DNA of 64,000 nt, taken from Basidiobolus meristosporus CBS 931.73 (taxonomy: Eukaryota > Basidiobolomycota > Basidiobolomycetes > Basidiobolales > Basidiobolaceae). A program made the translations under genes and the position numbers. The notes beneath the pieces were generated by a model. The model worked only from the letters and a program-made list of their open reading frames with translations, was not told where the DNA came from and made no database searches. Below are positions 33,932 through 44,665 of the stretch, in pieces. The stretch is taken from NCBI GenBank assembly GCA_002104905.1, contig MCFE01000374.1:1-64000 (forward strand), given 5' to 3'. Position 1 is the first letter of the stretch. The number at the start of each line of letters is the position of its first letter.

Positions 33932-35630
33932 CTACTCCATCTTGGACATCATCTCGAAGATCTCGACGTTCCGCAAATGTCGGGCCATAAACCTCATGAA
34001 TTCAACGGTGTTGTTTTCGGGACTCATATGCTTGTCCAGAAAGATGACCGCCAGAGTAATCTGAGCGTCAGCTCGGATTAGGTAATAGGTGCTGCCGACC
34101 TTTTTGTCGTAAAAGTGAACGTATGTGGTCCGAATACTTGACAGGGAGATATCGTTTGTTTGCATGATTGAGATCAAATTCGGCCAGTGTTCGTAGGGGG
34201 GATTCTTTGGTACACAAAGGTTACAAAGCTGAATAACTCTAATCAAAACAAATGATAGTGTTACCTCTGGATAGCTATAAATGCATGGGAAAGACATCAG
34301 TCCAGACGGTGCCTCATATTTCCCGGTTAAGAAAACATGGCCCTTCTTGTGAAATGGCTTATCCGGAGTTACCTCGTATATCAGTGATATACTATGGGCG
34401 CCTGAGCGTTTCCGAAAATTTCGGATTCTGGAGAGTGTAGAATGGTGAGGGGGATGTAAAATCTGAGCGAGTAACAAACAGACTTACAACGTAGAGTAGT
34501 CAGGCTCAACCCGTTTCCAGAGCGTCTTCAGTTCTCCCCCAATCGATCGCTCTTTTTCCAATAAGGTCTCCTGAAAATAGAGGGTCATTTTCGACATCAG
34601 ACCATTGATGAATTGCGTGGTCCAACTCAAATTGTTGGGTAGTATCGGGGTATTTCGAAATGGACGGGTGTTTCTCTAAGAACAAAAGGTTATTTGGAGA
34701 TACATGAACTGATCGGGCCATGAACCCCTACATCTTGAGCCTCTGAAAGTGAGCACGCCTTTTTCCACTCAAAAAGCTCGTTTTTGGCAAGGTACAAGTT
34801 TACAGTCGACTTCTTGAAGTTGTATTCTCCTAGGGCAATCTGCGTACTGAATATATGATATAGTACATCAAGTTCTTTCCTAGTGTTGATGCCAAATTGA
34901 GTATGGTTCAAATCTCTTCAAGATTCATATCGTAGCTGATAATATCTTACTTGAGCACATATGATAGTAGCCCAAGGCTCTCTCCTAAAGGCATTTGCTG
35001 CAGTCTAGTTTGTATGTTGGAGATTTTGTCGCGAACTGCCTCATATTTCGTTCCTACAGACTCTCCGGATAAACTGCGATAGCTGGGAATAAGAATAACT
35101 TAGCACGATATCCGCCACCAAAAGATACAGCCAACGAGGCATACATGTTGATCTGCTCCTGACGTATGATGGCCAAGTCATTCAAGGCTCTGCAGAGCTG
35201 GTTCAAAAATGCAGAGGCAGCAGATTCCACGGGCGTAGGACTTCCACCTGAAAATAATACTTTCGCTTCTTTTATGGCGTCGTTACCAATGGTAGCGTAC
35301 AAAATATTCAAAAACTAAAACAACAGTGTCTTCGAGTTAGGGATTTTTCGAAACGATAGGAACTTGTTGAAAGATTACGTTTTCTCTCCGAAAGAATTTA
35401 GGCTTTAAGAAAGCAAGGCTAGTATATAGTGCTTCACAAGTTGCCAGCCGTGTTAGTATAGTTCCTACAGAGGGCGATAGCTAACAATTCGGCAAACCAA
35501 ATAAATTATCGACTCAGGTATCGAGAGGCTCAGGTATACATACCTTGTGAAGTTTTGAAGAAAACCGGTTAGCCTTGAAGTATTCGAAACCACCGAGAGC
35601 GTTCAGGTAGTCTTTACATGCGGCTTCCAT
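33932..35630 (-). CDS. KICSTOR subunit KICS2-like protein
   Basis: Eight exons: 35630-35544, 35480-35379, 35314-35145, 35082-34951, 34879-34732, 34675-34488, 34427-34265, 34204-33932; 357 residues, introns 56-71 nt, all phase-consistent. Recognised by resemblance to animal KICS2 (C12orf66). The N-terminal helices are LTRLATCEALYTSLAFL, the middle is KKELDVLYHIFSTQIALGE and MSKMTLYFQETLLEKERS, and then comes ELKTLWKRVEPDY. The diagnostic C-terminus is EHWPNLISIMQT, then YVHFYDKKVGSTYYLIRA and LAVIFLDKHM. In animals KICS2 is one of four KICSTOR proteins that tether GATOR1 to lysosomes and make TORC1 nutrient-sensitive. Presence in a fungus is notable; the function here is inferred. Exon 6 is read in a different frame from the longest local open frame, and only that frame matches the family. 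Confidence 0.78.
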
Positions 35631-35915
35631 AGCATACAATCACAAATCAAGATATGCTGGAAATTTTGAGTACTTGTCACTGTGAATTTTTTCCGGTATA
35701 CCCGAAATCTTGTATTTAAATTTCCACCCTTAGAAGAAGGCCGATGATTACCGAAAATCGGCCCAGCCGAAAATGAAGTCGATTCAAGTTTGGCTTTGTT
35801 GTTTGTTTATACTTGAATAGACTAAAGGGACAGGGTTGGGTAGGACCGGTGTTTGCTCCTCTCCTTTAAATCAATTCACACTTAGTTTGTCTCATATACC
35901 TTTTTTCCTACTGAG

Positions 35916-36612
35916 ATGGAAGAACCACGTGCGCTTATCAAGCAAACCATTGATACTTTCCAACCTTCGGGGGACCTAGACGTTATTCGGTACGTCAACA
36001 AATTACTTACCCAAACTGAAGAGCTAAGGCAAAAACATGCGAACGAGTGCAAAGACATCAACAAAAGTAAGTAAACCGTGTAAGAAACTGCACACACGAG
36101 CAACCTACTAACACGAACTGTTTTAGCACTTGAGAACGAGCTTGAGCTGGCCAAATCAAGCACCACTAGTTACAAATCCCTTGCTAATGACTTGAAGGGA
36201 GAAAACGTCCATAATCTTGAGCGTGAAAAACTCTTCTTATCAAAGCAGCTCCAGGATTCTGAAACCAAACTTGGCTCCTTGAAGACCGAGCTCGAGCAAC
36301 TGGAATCCGAATTGGCTGAACTAACCAGCCTTCCTGTTGAGGATGAGCTAGCTCCTGACCAGACAATGTAATCCCGCGATTTCTACTCAAGTGTGCTTGA
36401 CCATTTCTAACCTCATGCCTTTTTTAATTCCCTGCAGTTTGAAACTCCAAATCTACCGCTCTTTGGGTGTTGATGTTATCCCAGACGAACTCGGGAATCT
36501 GAACAAGATTCGGGTTCGCTCGACCGAAAAGAATGATATTCATACATTGTCGTTGGATGAGAATAGCTCCAAATACTCCCAAGTCAACCATTTGTGGGAT
36601 CTATGCTCTTGA
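35916..36612 (+). CDS. SPC24: kinetochore protein Spc24
   Basis: Three exons: 35916-36066, 36127-36367, 36438-36612, giving 188 residues; introns 60 and 70 nt. Residues about 20-130 are a continuous heptad-rich coiled coil (KLLTQTEELRQKH through LGSLKTELEQLESELAEL). The C-terminal globular part reads LKLQIYRSLGVDVIPDELG, then NKIRVRSTEKNDIHTLSL and a hydrophobic end. This matches the Spc24 RWD domain signature (LYRSLG-I-x-x-D-E-x-G-x-x-N-K). Spc24 pairs with Spc25 in the Ndc80 complex and docks it to the inner kinetochore through Mis12/CENP-T. Length and domain order fit the family. It is convergent with the helicase gene, with 180 bp between stops. Confidence 0.88.
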
Positions 36613-36792
36613 ATCCCAGTTTTCTATGTAAATAAGTGTTTCCTCAACCGCTGTGGCAGACTATCGCTTGCAATGTTCCGTTAGATTTACCTTCCGAGAT
36701 GCGTAAATTGTGAAGAATGTAAAATGGTCGTAAACCATTCAATAAAGTGGTTTTATTAAATCATTGTTTCTAATGCTCTAAATGCTACAATA

Positions 36793-38434
36793 CTATTGGA
36801 CGTGCTCAAACGGCTTGACATCAATCCCAAGGAGGCTGTACATGGATCGAACCTTCTCTTCCATCTTCCCGTAATCTCCAATGAATGTAATGACTTTGCC
36901 ACGCTTCCCCATTCTGCCTGATCTACCGGCCATATGGAGATAACTGGTTGGGGATGAGGGTAGTCCAACGATGAATACATGGCTCAGATCGGGGATGTCG
37001 ATGCCTCTGGCCACATGCTCTGTCGCGATGTAGATACGCTGCTCTTTGGATCCCAAGTTGGATTTGTGGTAGCGTTGTGAAAGCTCGGTGGGGCTTATCC
37101 CGTATTCTTCCAGGCGGAAGATGAAGTCCGATATGCTTGTGCCGGAGGGAACAAAAATAACCGCTGATTGGACATCCTCGGCCTGGCAGGCCGCGGCAAC
37201 ACTCTCCAGCATGACATCGTCGCTATCCGAGAATGGCTCCACTTTCTCAACATTCTCTTCATATCGATTACTAACCATCTCAGGATCGGGCGTGAGCTCT
37301 ATGTTACGAATCAATTCCTGATTGACCATGAGGCAGTGGTGCACGATCTTGGCCGGTGGTGCCGTGCCCTTGGTAGCGTCAATAAATACTGCGTCTCCGA
37401 TCCATCCTTTACCAAGCAAGAAATGACGCAGTGGGCGATTGATGGTGGCCGAGGAGGCAATGAATTGGGGTTTTGCACCTGACTTGGTGGCACTCTTGAA
37501 GATTAGGTCAGCCAGCAGTTGAGCGGGTTTTGGATGCTTCTCACGGATGTATATTTCCCGAGTTGACGCGTAACGCTTGGGAAGTCTCAACATATGATCG
37601 GCCTCATCCATCATTAACAGCTCAAGTTGAGACAGGTCCAACTGGTTGGATTCGACAAGTTCCAGTAATCTACCGGGAGTACCAACAACGATCTGTGGAA
37701 TATTATCTTGTAACCTTTTCACCTGGGATTCGAGCTGTGATTTATCTGTGATCAGGACTTGGAGCAAAGGGTCAAGATTGGTTACTATATCGGCGGGAAC
37801 CAGTTCCCTTGTCCACAGTAAGATCTGATTAGCCAATTCGATACTAGGCACCACCACCACACACTTGACCGCCTTGGCGGGTTGGGTCAGATTGATATAT
37901 GGCAAGCTGAGTATGCTTACGACCGTCCCAAACGTTTTTCCTGACCCGGTTTGATCTCTTAATAATATATCTTGTCCCTTCAAAATAGTTGGCGTTAAGA
38001 CTTTTTGTACAGCGGTCGGGGTATGAATGTCGAAATTTTCTTTGAGAGACTGGCACAGAAGCGGTTTGACTCCAAGATCCTATGTTACCAAGCAGGGCGA
38101 GTTAAGGGTCAATGTTGCGAATGGAGAAGGGTTGAAGCAAAGATACCTTGAAGCTGGTGATCTTACGAGTGGAGGGGGTGCTTACCCATCTAGCCTGTTT
38201 ACCTCCTACACTGTAGAAAAGTTTAGCTTGGCGATAGCGTACATCCCGAGGTAAATCGACTTACGAGAATGCCAAATTTCTAGCTGGAAGTGCTCTGCTA
38301 GTTTGAATGGAAGTCACTAGGCATGACTTGTAACCGGCTGTTGCTGTGTGTAGCTTGCTCAACGAACCTGCAGCAGAGTATAAGCCAAGTCTATTCCGAT
38401 TCAAGCTTATAGCCCTTCTAGCAAACGAAAGCAT
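36793..38434 (-). CDS. mitochondrial DEAD-box RNA helicase (Mrh4/DDX28-like)
   Basis: Three exons: 38434-38265, 38210-38147, 38079-36793, giving 506 residues. The N-terminus (MLSFARRAISLNRNRLGLYS) is a basic, Arg/Ser-rich mitochondrial presequence. Helicase motifs are SFKDLGVKPLL before the Q motif (HTPTAVQ), DQTGSGKTF (I), VVVPSIELANQ (Ia), GTPGRLLEL (Ib), MMDEADHML (II), SSAT (III), ATEHVARGIDIPD (V) and HMAGRSGRMGKRG (VI). Motif Ia has PSIELA in place of the common PTRELA, and motif VI has His-Met-Ala-Gly. Such divergence is usual for the mitochondrial Mrh4/DDX28 group, which helps assemble the large mitoribosomal subunit. The subgroup assignment is tentative. A GTAAGC at about 38186 is read through as coding (WVSTPSTRKITSF). 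Confidence 0.82.
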
Positions 38435-38675
38435 GATGATATGGTGTCAAGCCAGAGAAATTGGCTTAATTTAAAAAGAATAATTCAACAAAATTTTCAG
38501 GGACCAATCCTACGACTGGAGTCAATTTGTGACTTGAGAAAATGAACTACCTATCATTCGTCAACAAAATGCCCACCACTAGAGTTTATTATGCAATATA
38601 CGAGTGATCCAATACAATATTTAAAAAATGTCAGCTAAAATAATAACGATATAACTATTAATATGGGTTAGAGCT

Positions 38676-41318
38676 TTAGATTCGTGGCTTTCTTTCAACG
38701 TCTGTACGGGCCTCATGAGAAGGCTGTAGGTTATACGCCTCAGAGCTCCACTTGGTAGGTTCAGATTTAGTATGTTGAGCAGGAAGCGGTTCAATTTTGG
38801 ATTCAGTCTTTCTTCTTTCGGCTTCCTGAAGCGCTTGTTCAGTAGCAAGTGCTATCTTGTTATCAAGGTCAAGCAGCATCTCTGTCAGCTTCTTTGGGAC
38901 CATCTGTTGGATGACTTTTTTCACCTTCGAGTTGATGAATGGCGCGAGGAGTTTGTAGGTGGTGCTGTGTCTGGTCCCATGGATCTTCAGCTTCAGGTCA
39001 TGCACCCGAGTATTGCAGTCTAACACCTCATACAGATGCGCCTTCTTCCCTTTCTCTGGGCTCACATTGAGCAGCAGATCCAGCTCAATCCCCTCCTCTG
39101 GCATGTCCACATCCATGTACCCAACATCGGTCATCTTGGGGAATGTCTTCTTGCGGTAGTAGAATGCCGCATCCCTCACCTTCACCTGGACATTGCTCAG
39201 CTTGATGTACACCTTGTTGCGGAGGTTCTGCTCTGCCTTGAGGTTGGTGTCCACCACCGTCTGGGTGTTGATGTGCACAAACTTGGGAAGGATGTTGCTG
39301 CACTGGATCACCACATTGTCCAACACCACGTCCAGCTTCTCGTCCGACTGCTCAACTCGTGGCAGTGGGACGTAGTCCATCTTCTCAGCGATGATCGGAA
39401 TCAACCTGGCAAAGTCCTTGACCAGGTCGTACTTGAATGTGGGCTTGCCAAATTCATCCATGAACAAGTCCTTTGTGAACGCCTCCAGATCCTGAACAAA
39501 CCGCTTGCTCGTCTTGTCTTGCTTCAGAGCAGCATTGAAGTTGCTCAACTCATCGCTGATCTGTGCAACTAGCCCGCGATATCTGTTCTCCACGATGGAG
39601 TGGCCACGCTCCACAATTCGGTTGGCGTCATCGGTGTACCCCGGACGATCAACATAGTCGTACTCGCGGATAGAGCGGTGGACGAATGTCTTGATGTCGC
39701 GTAGGAGCTCCGCCAAGTCATGATCTTGATTGGCTTTGTTAAGAAGCACCCTGACAGAGTCGAACAACGGGTCCAGCGACTTCTGCCCAGCAAAGTTCTC
39801 CACAAGCTCTTTCGCATTTGCTCTAGCAATCGACAGATCATCCTGAGCAACTTCGTGCTTGGCTGCGGTGGTCTCCTTGGCGGAGCTGGTCACATGACGG
39901 CCATGGTCCTTCAGCCCAGATAAGACTGAGAGAAGCTCGTCGACAGCCATCTGGAAGTCAGGATTGCCTTGGACCTCTCTGAAGATGGCCTTGACCCGCT
40001 GGATCAGGTGGGTGCGTTGATCTGGAGTCAGTCGCATGTCGGTGACCTTTTGCTGCAGCCCTGTTTGCACCTCCTTGGCTACCCCAACTGCAGCATCCAG
40101 CGGGGAGATCTCGCCTTGTTCAGCCTTGTGGACATACGGGAGAGCCGTCTCTTTGGCGTTGAAGTATACCGGGGCCATGGAGTCTTTCATAGTGTTCCTC
40201 AGTTGGTCCCTCGCCTCACCAGGCATCATCTCACGGTCCTCACCATGATGAACACTGTTCGGAACTCCTTGTGCTTGAGTGAGGTCGTGTGGGTGTGCAT
40301 ACGATTCAGCTCCATGTGGCCCTGTGGATGAGCCAATGACTGGCTGTTCCAGTTCGCCTCTGCCATAAGCACCCTCGGTCTGTGCGGTTTGTGCGAAGGG
40401 CACGCCATCAACGTCACTACCAATTCCACTCTGATTGGTGCGGTGATGGTAGCCAGGCTGATCACTGGCAAGTGTATCTGGTGCGGAGGTTGGTGCGCCT
40501 GCAATCCCTTCTGACGGTTGAGCCATATGGTTGGCGAATCGTCCTCCCTCTGAATCTCCGTTGCGAGTGAAGCTGTCGCCAGTGTGGTTATTGATGTCGA
40601 TGCCATTGTTGGCGCTAGCGTAGTTGTTAGGAGCTCCTACTGGGACCCTGGTCTGTTGGGCAGTTTGCATATCCGGATAGGTTGACTCACCAGTGTGTGG
40701 ATCTACTGTTGTCTCTCCATTCTGTGCTGGATGTCCGGGAACATTGGAGGTGACTGTCTCTTGCAGGATGTTCGTCACGTCATTGATCAGTCGGCGGAAC
40801 TGTGAGGAAGTGACCAGTAGCCAGGCTACCTTCGAGATGCTCTCCACCCCATCCGAAGCCAAATCCTTCGCCTCGCCAACTGTCCCGGAAAGCTCGCCCT
40901 TGGCCCCGGCGAGTTCATCCCCATCCTTCATGGTGTTACCAGCCTTGCCGCTGTGGTAGATGATGTTCTGTAGCTGATCATTGTCATTCTTCTCGGCGAG
41001 TAGGATTTGGGCCGACTCAACAAGACGCTCCGCGTTGGCCATCATTCTCTTTCCCTCAGGGCTCATATCCGAGGCTATGTCATGGAAGTTGTTGTTCTCG
41101 GTTAGCTTCTCCAGGCCCTGGTTGATCTGATTGGTGGTTGGCAGTCTGCCTTCCTGGAGCGCCTTACCCACCTCCTGGAGATGTTCTTTTCTGCGAATGA
41201 CCTTCTCCTGTTGGGTGCCCTGTTTCGGTGGCAAGCTCTCACCAGGAACCCCGATCTTTGTAGAGTCATTGATATGAGTTGAATGATCAGTGTTTGTGTT
41301 GGAGTTAGAAGGGCTCAT
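38676..41318 (-). CDS. HAM1-like lipid-binding-type protein, copy 1
   Basis: Intronless, 880 residues from the ATG at 41318 (an in-frame GTG lies upstream). Residues about 1-200 are hydrophilic and helical, about 200-370 are low-complexity (Gly, His, Thr, Gln-rich), and about 370-870 are a long conserved region. The last holds QVKVRDAAFYYRKKTFPK and GYMDVDMPEEGIELDLLL, which resemble the fungal HAM1-like N- and C-terminal domains, proteins thought to have a tubular lipid-binding (BPI/SMP-like) fold. Function is unknown. It forms a head-to-head pair with copy 2. The two are identical but for three residues from residue 4 to about 808, then differ strongly in the last 70 residues, here ending DVERKPRI. 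A TATA box lies 84 bp upstream. Confidence 0.85.
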   Translation of the reverse strand: MSPSNSNTNTDHSTHINDSTKIGVPGESLPPKQGTQQEKVIRRKEHLQEVGKALQEGRLPTTNQINQGLEKLTENNNFHDIASDMSPEGKRMMANAERLVESAQILLAEKNDNDQLQNIIYHSGKAGNTMKDGDELAGAKGELSGTVGEAKDLASDGVESISKVAWLLVTSSQFRRLINDVTNILQETVTSNVPGHPAQNGETTVDPHTGESTYPDMQTAQQTRVPVGAPNNYASANNGIDINNHTGDSFTRNGDSEGGRFANHMAQPSEGIAGAPTSAPDTLASDQPGYHHRTNQSGIGSDVDGVPFAQTAQTEGAYGRGELEQPVIGSSTGPHGAESYAHPHDLTQAQGVPNSVHHGEDREMMPGEARDQLRNTMKDSMAPVYFNAKETALPYVHKAEQGEISPLDAAVGVAKEVQTGLQQKVTDMRLTPDQRTHLIQRVKAIFREVQGNPDFQMAVDELLSVLSGLKDHGRHVTSSAKETTAAKHEVAQDDLSIARANAKELVENFAGQKSLDPLFDSVRVLLNKANQDHDLAELLRDIKTFVHRSIREYDYVDRPGYTDDANRIVERGHSIVENRYRGLVAQISDELSNFNAALKQDKTSKRFVQDLEAFTKDLFMDEFGKPTFKYDLVKDFARLIPIIAEKMDYVPLPRVEQSDEKLDVVLDNVVIQCSNILPKFVHINTQTVVDTNLKAEQNLRNKVYIKLSNVQVKVRDAAFYYRKKTFPKMTDVGYMDVDMPEEGIELDLLLNVSPEKGKKAHLYEVLDCNTRVHDLKLKIHGTRHSTTYKLLAPFINSKVKKVIQQMVPKKLTEMLLDLDNKIALATEQALQEAERRKTESKIEPLPAQHTKSEPTKWSSEAYNLQPSHEARTDVERKPRI
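38894..41308 (-). repeat. left arm of 2415-bp inverted repeat
   Basis: Matches 41981-44395 in inverted orientation with no length difference. Its borders fall 10 bp inside the start codon and about 220 bp before the stop of copy 1. Confidence 0.95.
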
Positions 41319-41401
41319 ATTGAACAGCACGATGAATTATCAGATTATTAACAAAGAATGTACAAAGTTGGAAAGTTTGAACTGTTCCCGAAGAACGCAA
41401 C

Positions 41402-41411
41402 TTTTTTTATA
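41402..41411 (-). promoter_or_regulatory. TATA box of HAM1-like copy 1
   Basis: Minus-strand TATAAAAAAA, about 84 bp upstream of the ATG at 41318. The 652-bp spacer between the two start codons is not itself an inverted repeat as far as I can see. Confidence 0.5.
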
Positions 41412-41890
41412 AAGCGGAAGCCGGTATAGAGTGTGACAACAACCCGTTGAAAATAAATTGAAACGGTGACGTTGATGAGAGCATAGTGATTGATAGCATA
41501 CCACTATTCTCGATCTAATAGACCTTCATATCTCATTGCTATTGCCAGACGAACTTCAACCATAACAATCAATTGTAGTTGGTGATTTAATTCATCCCCA
41601 TTTTTGGTATGGTCTGATGTTAGTATTACATAATACGCTAGACATTTATAATGAAATTGGCCATCATGACACCAAACTGAGTCGGAAATGGAGATACTTG
41701 CAACTTATTTTCATTAAGAGGTCCAACTATGGTTGGTTCAGTTTGACCAGAACTAACGACAAATCGGGGCGGAAATGGCAATGTTAATCACTGCTGAGCT
41801 AATTACTTTGGTGAAGGTTGAAATCATCTTTTGCTCATCCACAAAGTCGACGTCATCTGGCCTGCTTTATGAATGAACCATGATAGAATC

Positions 41891-41898
41891 TATATAAA
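41891..41898 (+). promoter_or_regulatory. TATA box of HAM1-like copy 2
   Basis: TATATAAA, 73 bp upstream of the ATG at 41971. Confidence 0.5.
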
Positions 41899-41970
41899 CG
41901 CTGTGAGAAACTTGGGTTTCTCCAGAATCCGCTTTGTATATTCTTCGTTAATAATCTATTAATTCATAAC

Positions 41971-44601
41971 ATGAACCCTACTAACTCCAACACAAACACT
42001 GATCATTCAACTCATATCAATGACTCTACAAAGATCGGGGTTCCTGGTGAGAGCTTGCCACCGAAACAGGGCACCCAACAGGAGAAGGTCATTCGCAGAA
42101 AAGAACATCTCCAGGAGGTGGGCAAGGCGCTCCAAGAAGGCAGACTGCCAACCACCAATCAGATCAACCAGGGCCTGGAGAAGCTAACTGAGAACAACAA
42201 CTTCCATGACATAGCCTCGGATATGAGCCCTGAGGGAAAGAGAATGATGGCCAACGCGGAGCGTCTTGTTGAGTCGGCCCAAATCCTACTCGCCGAGAAG
42301 AATGACAATGATCAGCTACAGAACATCATCTACCACAGCGGCAAGGCTGGTAACACCATGAAGGATGGGGATGAGCTCGCCGGGGCCAAGGGTGAGCTTT
42401 CCGGGACAGTTGGCGAGGCGAAGGATTTGGCCTCGGATGGGGTGGAGAGCATCTCGAAGGTAGCCTGGCTACTGGTCACTTCCTCACAGTTCCGCCGACT
42501 GATCAATGACGTGACGAACATCCTGCAAGAGACAGTCACCTCCAATGTTCCCGGACATCCAGCACAGAATGGAGAGACAACAGTAGATCCACGCACTGGT
42601 GAGTCAACCTATCCGGATATGCAAACTGCCCAACAGACCAGGGTCCCAGTAGGAGCTCCTAACAACTACGCTAGCGCCAACAATGGCATCGACATCAATA
42701 ACCACACTGGCGACAGCTTCACTCGCAACGGAGATTTAGAGGGAGGACGATTCGCCAATCATATGGCTCAACCGTCAGAAGGGATTGCGGGTGCAGCAAC
42801 CTCCGCACCAGATACACTTGCCAGTGATCAGCCTGGCTACCATCACCGCACCAATCAGAGTGGAATTGGTAGTGACGTTGATGGCGTGCCCTTCGCACAA
42901 ACCGCACAGACCGAGGGTGCTTATGGCAGAGGCGAACTGGAACAGCCAGTCATTGGCTCATCCACAGGGCCACATGGAGCTGAATCGTACGCACACCCAC
43001 ACGACCTCACTCAAGCACAAGGAGTTCCGAACAGTGTTCATCATGGTGAGGACCGTGAGATGATGCCTGGTGAGGCGAGGGACCAACTGAGGAACACTAT
43101 GAAAGACTCCATGGCCCCGGTATACTTCAACGCCAAAGAGACGGCTCTCCCGTATGTCCACAAGGCTGAACAAGGCGAGATCTCCCCGCTGGATGCTGCA
43201 GTTGGGGTAGCCAAGGAGGTGCAAACAGGGCTGCAGCAAAAGGTCACCGACATGCGACTGACTCCAGATCAACGCACCCACCTGATCCAGCGGGTCAAGG
43301 CCATCTTCAGAGAGGTCCAAGGCAATCCTGACTTCCAGATGGCTGTCGACGAGCTTCTCTCAGTCTTATCTGGGCTGAAGGACCATGGCCGTCATGTGAC
43401 CAGCTCCGCCAAGGAGACCACCGCAGCCAAGCACGAAGTTGCTCAGGATGATCTGTCGATTGCCAGAGCAAATGCGAAAGAGCTTGTGGAGAACTTTGCT
43501 GGGCAGAAGTCGCTGGACCCGTTGTTCGACTCTGTCAGGGTGCTTCTTAACAAAGCCAATCAAGATCATGACTTGGCGGAGCTCCTACGCGACATCAAGA
43601 CATTCGTCCACCGCTCTATCCGCGAGTACGACTATGTTGATCGTCCGGGGTACACCGATGACGCCAACCGAATTGTGGAGCGTGGCCACTCCATCGTGGA
43701 GAACAGATATCGCGGGCTAGTTGCACAGATCAGCGATGAGTTGAGCAACTTCAATGCTGCTCTGAAGCAAGACAAGACGAGCAAGCGGTTTGTTCAGGAT
43801 CTGGAGGCGTTCACAAAGGACTTGTTCATGGATGAATTTGGCAAGCCCACATTCAAGTACGACCTGGTCAAGGACTTTGCCAGGTTGATTCCGATCATCG
43901 CTGAGAAGATGGACTACGTCCCACTGCCACGAGTTGAGCAGTCGGACGAGAAGCTGGACGTGGTGTTGGACAATGTGGTGATCCAGTGCAGCAACATCCT
44001 TCCCAAGTTTGTGCACATCAACACGCAGACGGTGGTGGACACCAACCTCAAGGCAGAGCAGAACCTCCGCAACAAGGTGTACATCAAGCTGAGCAATGTC
44101 CAGGTGAAGGTGAGGGATGCGGCATTCTACTACCGCAAGAAGACATTCCCCAAGATGACCGATGTTGGGTACATGGATGTGGACATGCCAGAGGAGGGGA
44201 TTGAGCTGGATCTGCTGCTCAATGTGAGCCCAGAGAAAGGGAAGAAGGCGCATCTGTATGAGGTGTTAGACTGCAATACTCGGGTGCATGACCTGAAGCT
44301 GAAGATCCATGGGACCAGACACAGCACCACCTACAAACTCCTCGCGCCATTCATCAACTCGAAGGTGAAGAAAGTCATCCAACAGATGGTCCCAATGAAG
44401 TTATCCGAAATGTTGGTTGATCTTGATGATAAAATTGCCTCGCAAACCGAAATCACGCTTGCAAAAGCATCCTTGAGAAAAGCCGAGATAGAGGAGGAGA
44501 AAAGAAGTTTAGATATGTCACAAGCCACGGCGACACCTGAAAAATGGGCTTCGGAGGCCTATGATCCTCGTTCGACTAGTAAAGACACGCCTGTGCAGTA
44601 A
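41971..44601 (+). CDS. HAM1-like lipid-binding-type protein, copy 2
   Basis: Intronless, 876 residues. Identical to copy 1 over about 805 residues except His to Arg (in DPRTGEST), Ser to Leu (in NGDLEGG) and Pro to Ala (in GAATSAP). After VIQQMVP the two proteins suddenly diverge: here MKLSEMLVDLDDKIASQTEI, ending TSKDTPVQ, versus KKLTEMLLDLDNKIALATEQ in copy 1. The diverged tail is only about half identical, so the copies look old while the bulk looks very recent. Domains are as in copy 1. Each gene has its own TATA box and 5' flank, so both may be expressed. Confidence 0.85.
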   Translation: MNPTNSNTNTDHSTHINDSTKIGVPGESLPPKQGTQQEKVIRRKEHLQEVGKALQEGRLPTTNQINQGLEKLTENNNFHDIASDMSPEGKRMMANAERLVESAQILLAEKNDNDQLQNIIYHSGKAGNTMKDGDELAGAKGELSGTVGEAKDLASDGVESISKVAWLLVTSSQFRRLINDVTNILQETVTSNVPGHPAQNGETTVDPRTGESTYPDMQTAQQTRVPVGAPNNYASANNGIDINNHTGDSFTRNGDLEGGRFANHMAQPSEGIAGAATSAPDTLASDQPGYHHRTNQSGIGSDVDGVPFAQTAQTEGAYGRGELEQPVIGSSTGPHGAESYAHPHDLTQAQGVPNSVHHGEDREMMPGEARDQLRNTMKDSMAPVYFNAKETALPYVHKAEQGEISPLDAAVGVAKEVQTGLQQKVTDMRLTPDQRTHLIQRVKAIFREVQGNPDFQMAVDELLSVLSGLKDHGRHVTSSAKETTAAKHEVAQDDLSIARANAKELVENFAGQKSLDPLFDSVRVLLNKANQDHDLAELLRDIKTFVHRSIREYDYVDRPGYTDDANRIVERGHSIVENRYRGLVAQISDELSNFNAALKQDKTSKRFVQDLEAFTKDLFMDEFGKPTFKYDLVKDFARLIPIIAEKMDYVPLPRVEQSDEKLDVVLDNVVIQCSNILPKFVHINTQTVVDTNLKAEQNLRNKVYIKLSNVQVKVRDAAFYYRKKTFPKMTDVGYMDVDMPEEGIELDLLLNVSPEKGKKAHLYEVLDCNTRVHDLKLKIHGTRHSTTYKLLAPFINSKVKKVIQQMVPMKLSEMLVDLDDKIASQTEITLAKASLRKAEIEEEKRSLDMSQATATPEKWASEAYDPRSTSKDTPVQ
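41981..44395 (+). repeat. right arm of 2415-bp inverted repeat
   Basis: Inverted copy of 38894-41308; the spacer between arms is 672 bp. Only a few base differences were noticed by eye. Confidence 0.95.
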
Positions 44602-44665
44602 AGTGAGCATGCAAAACAATAAAATCATAGCTAATAATATTCTCAATCAAATCCGATTTTATTCT

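Noticed and set aside
34915-34950. 35-nt intron in the KICS2-like gene (acceptor TTGAAG)
   Set aside because: In phase, but far below the size of all other introns; the acceptor at 34880 gives a 71-nt intron and a better family match.
38163-38186. 24-nt intron (GTAAGC...CGTAAG) in the mitochondrial helicase gene
   Set aside because: Too short to splice and the sequence reads through in frame to the expected residues before the Q motif.
39036-39572. 178-codon antisense frame inside HAM1-like copy 1, also present in copy 2 (43717-44253)
   Set aside because: Its conservation between copies follows from the inverted duplication, not from selection on that strand.
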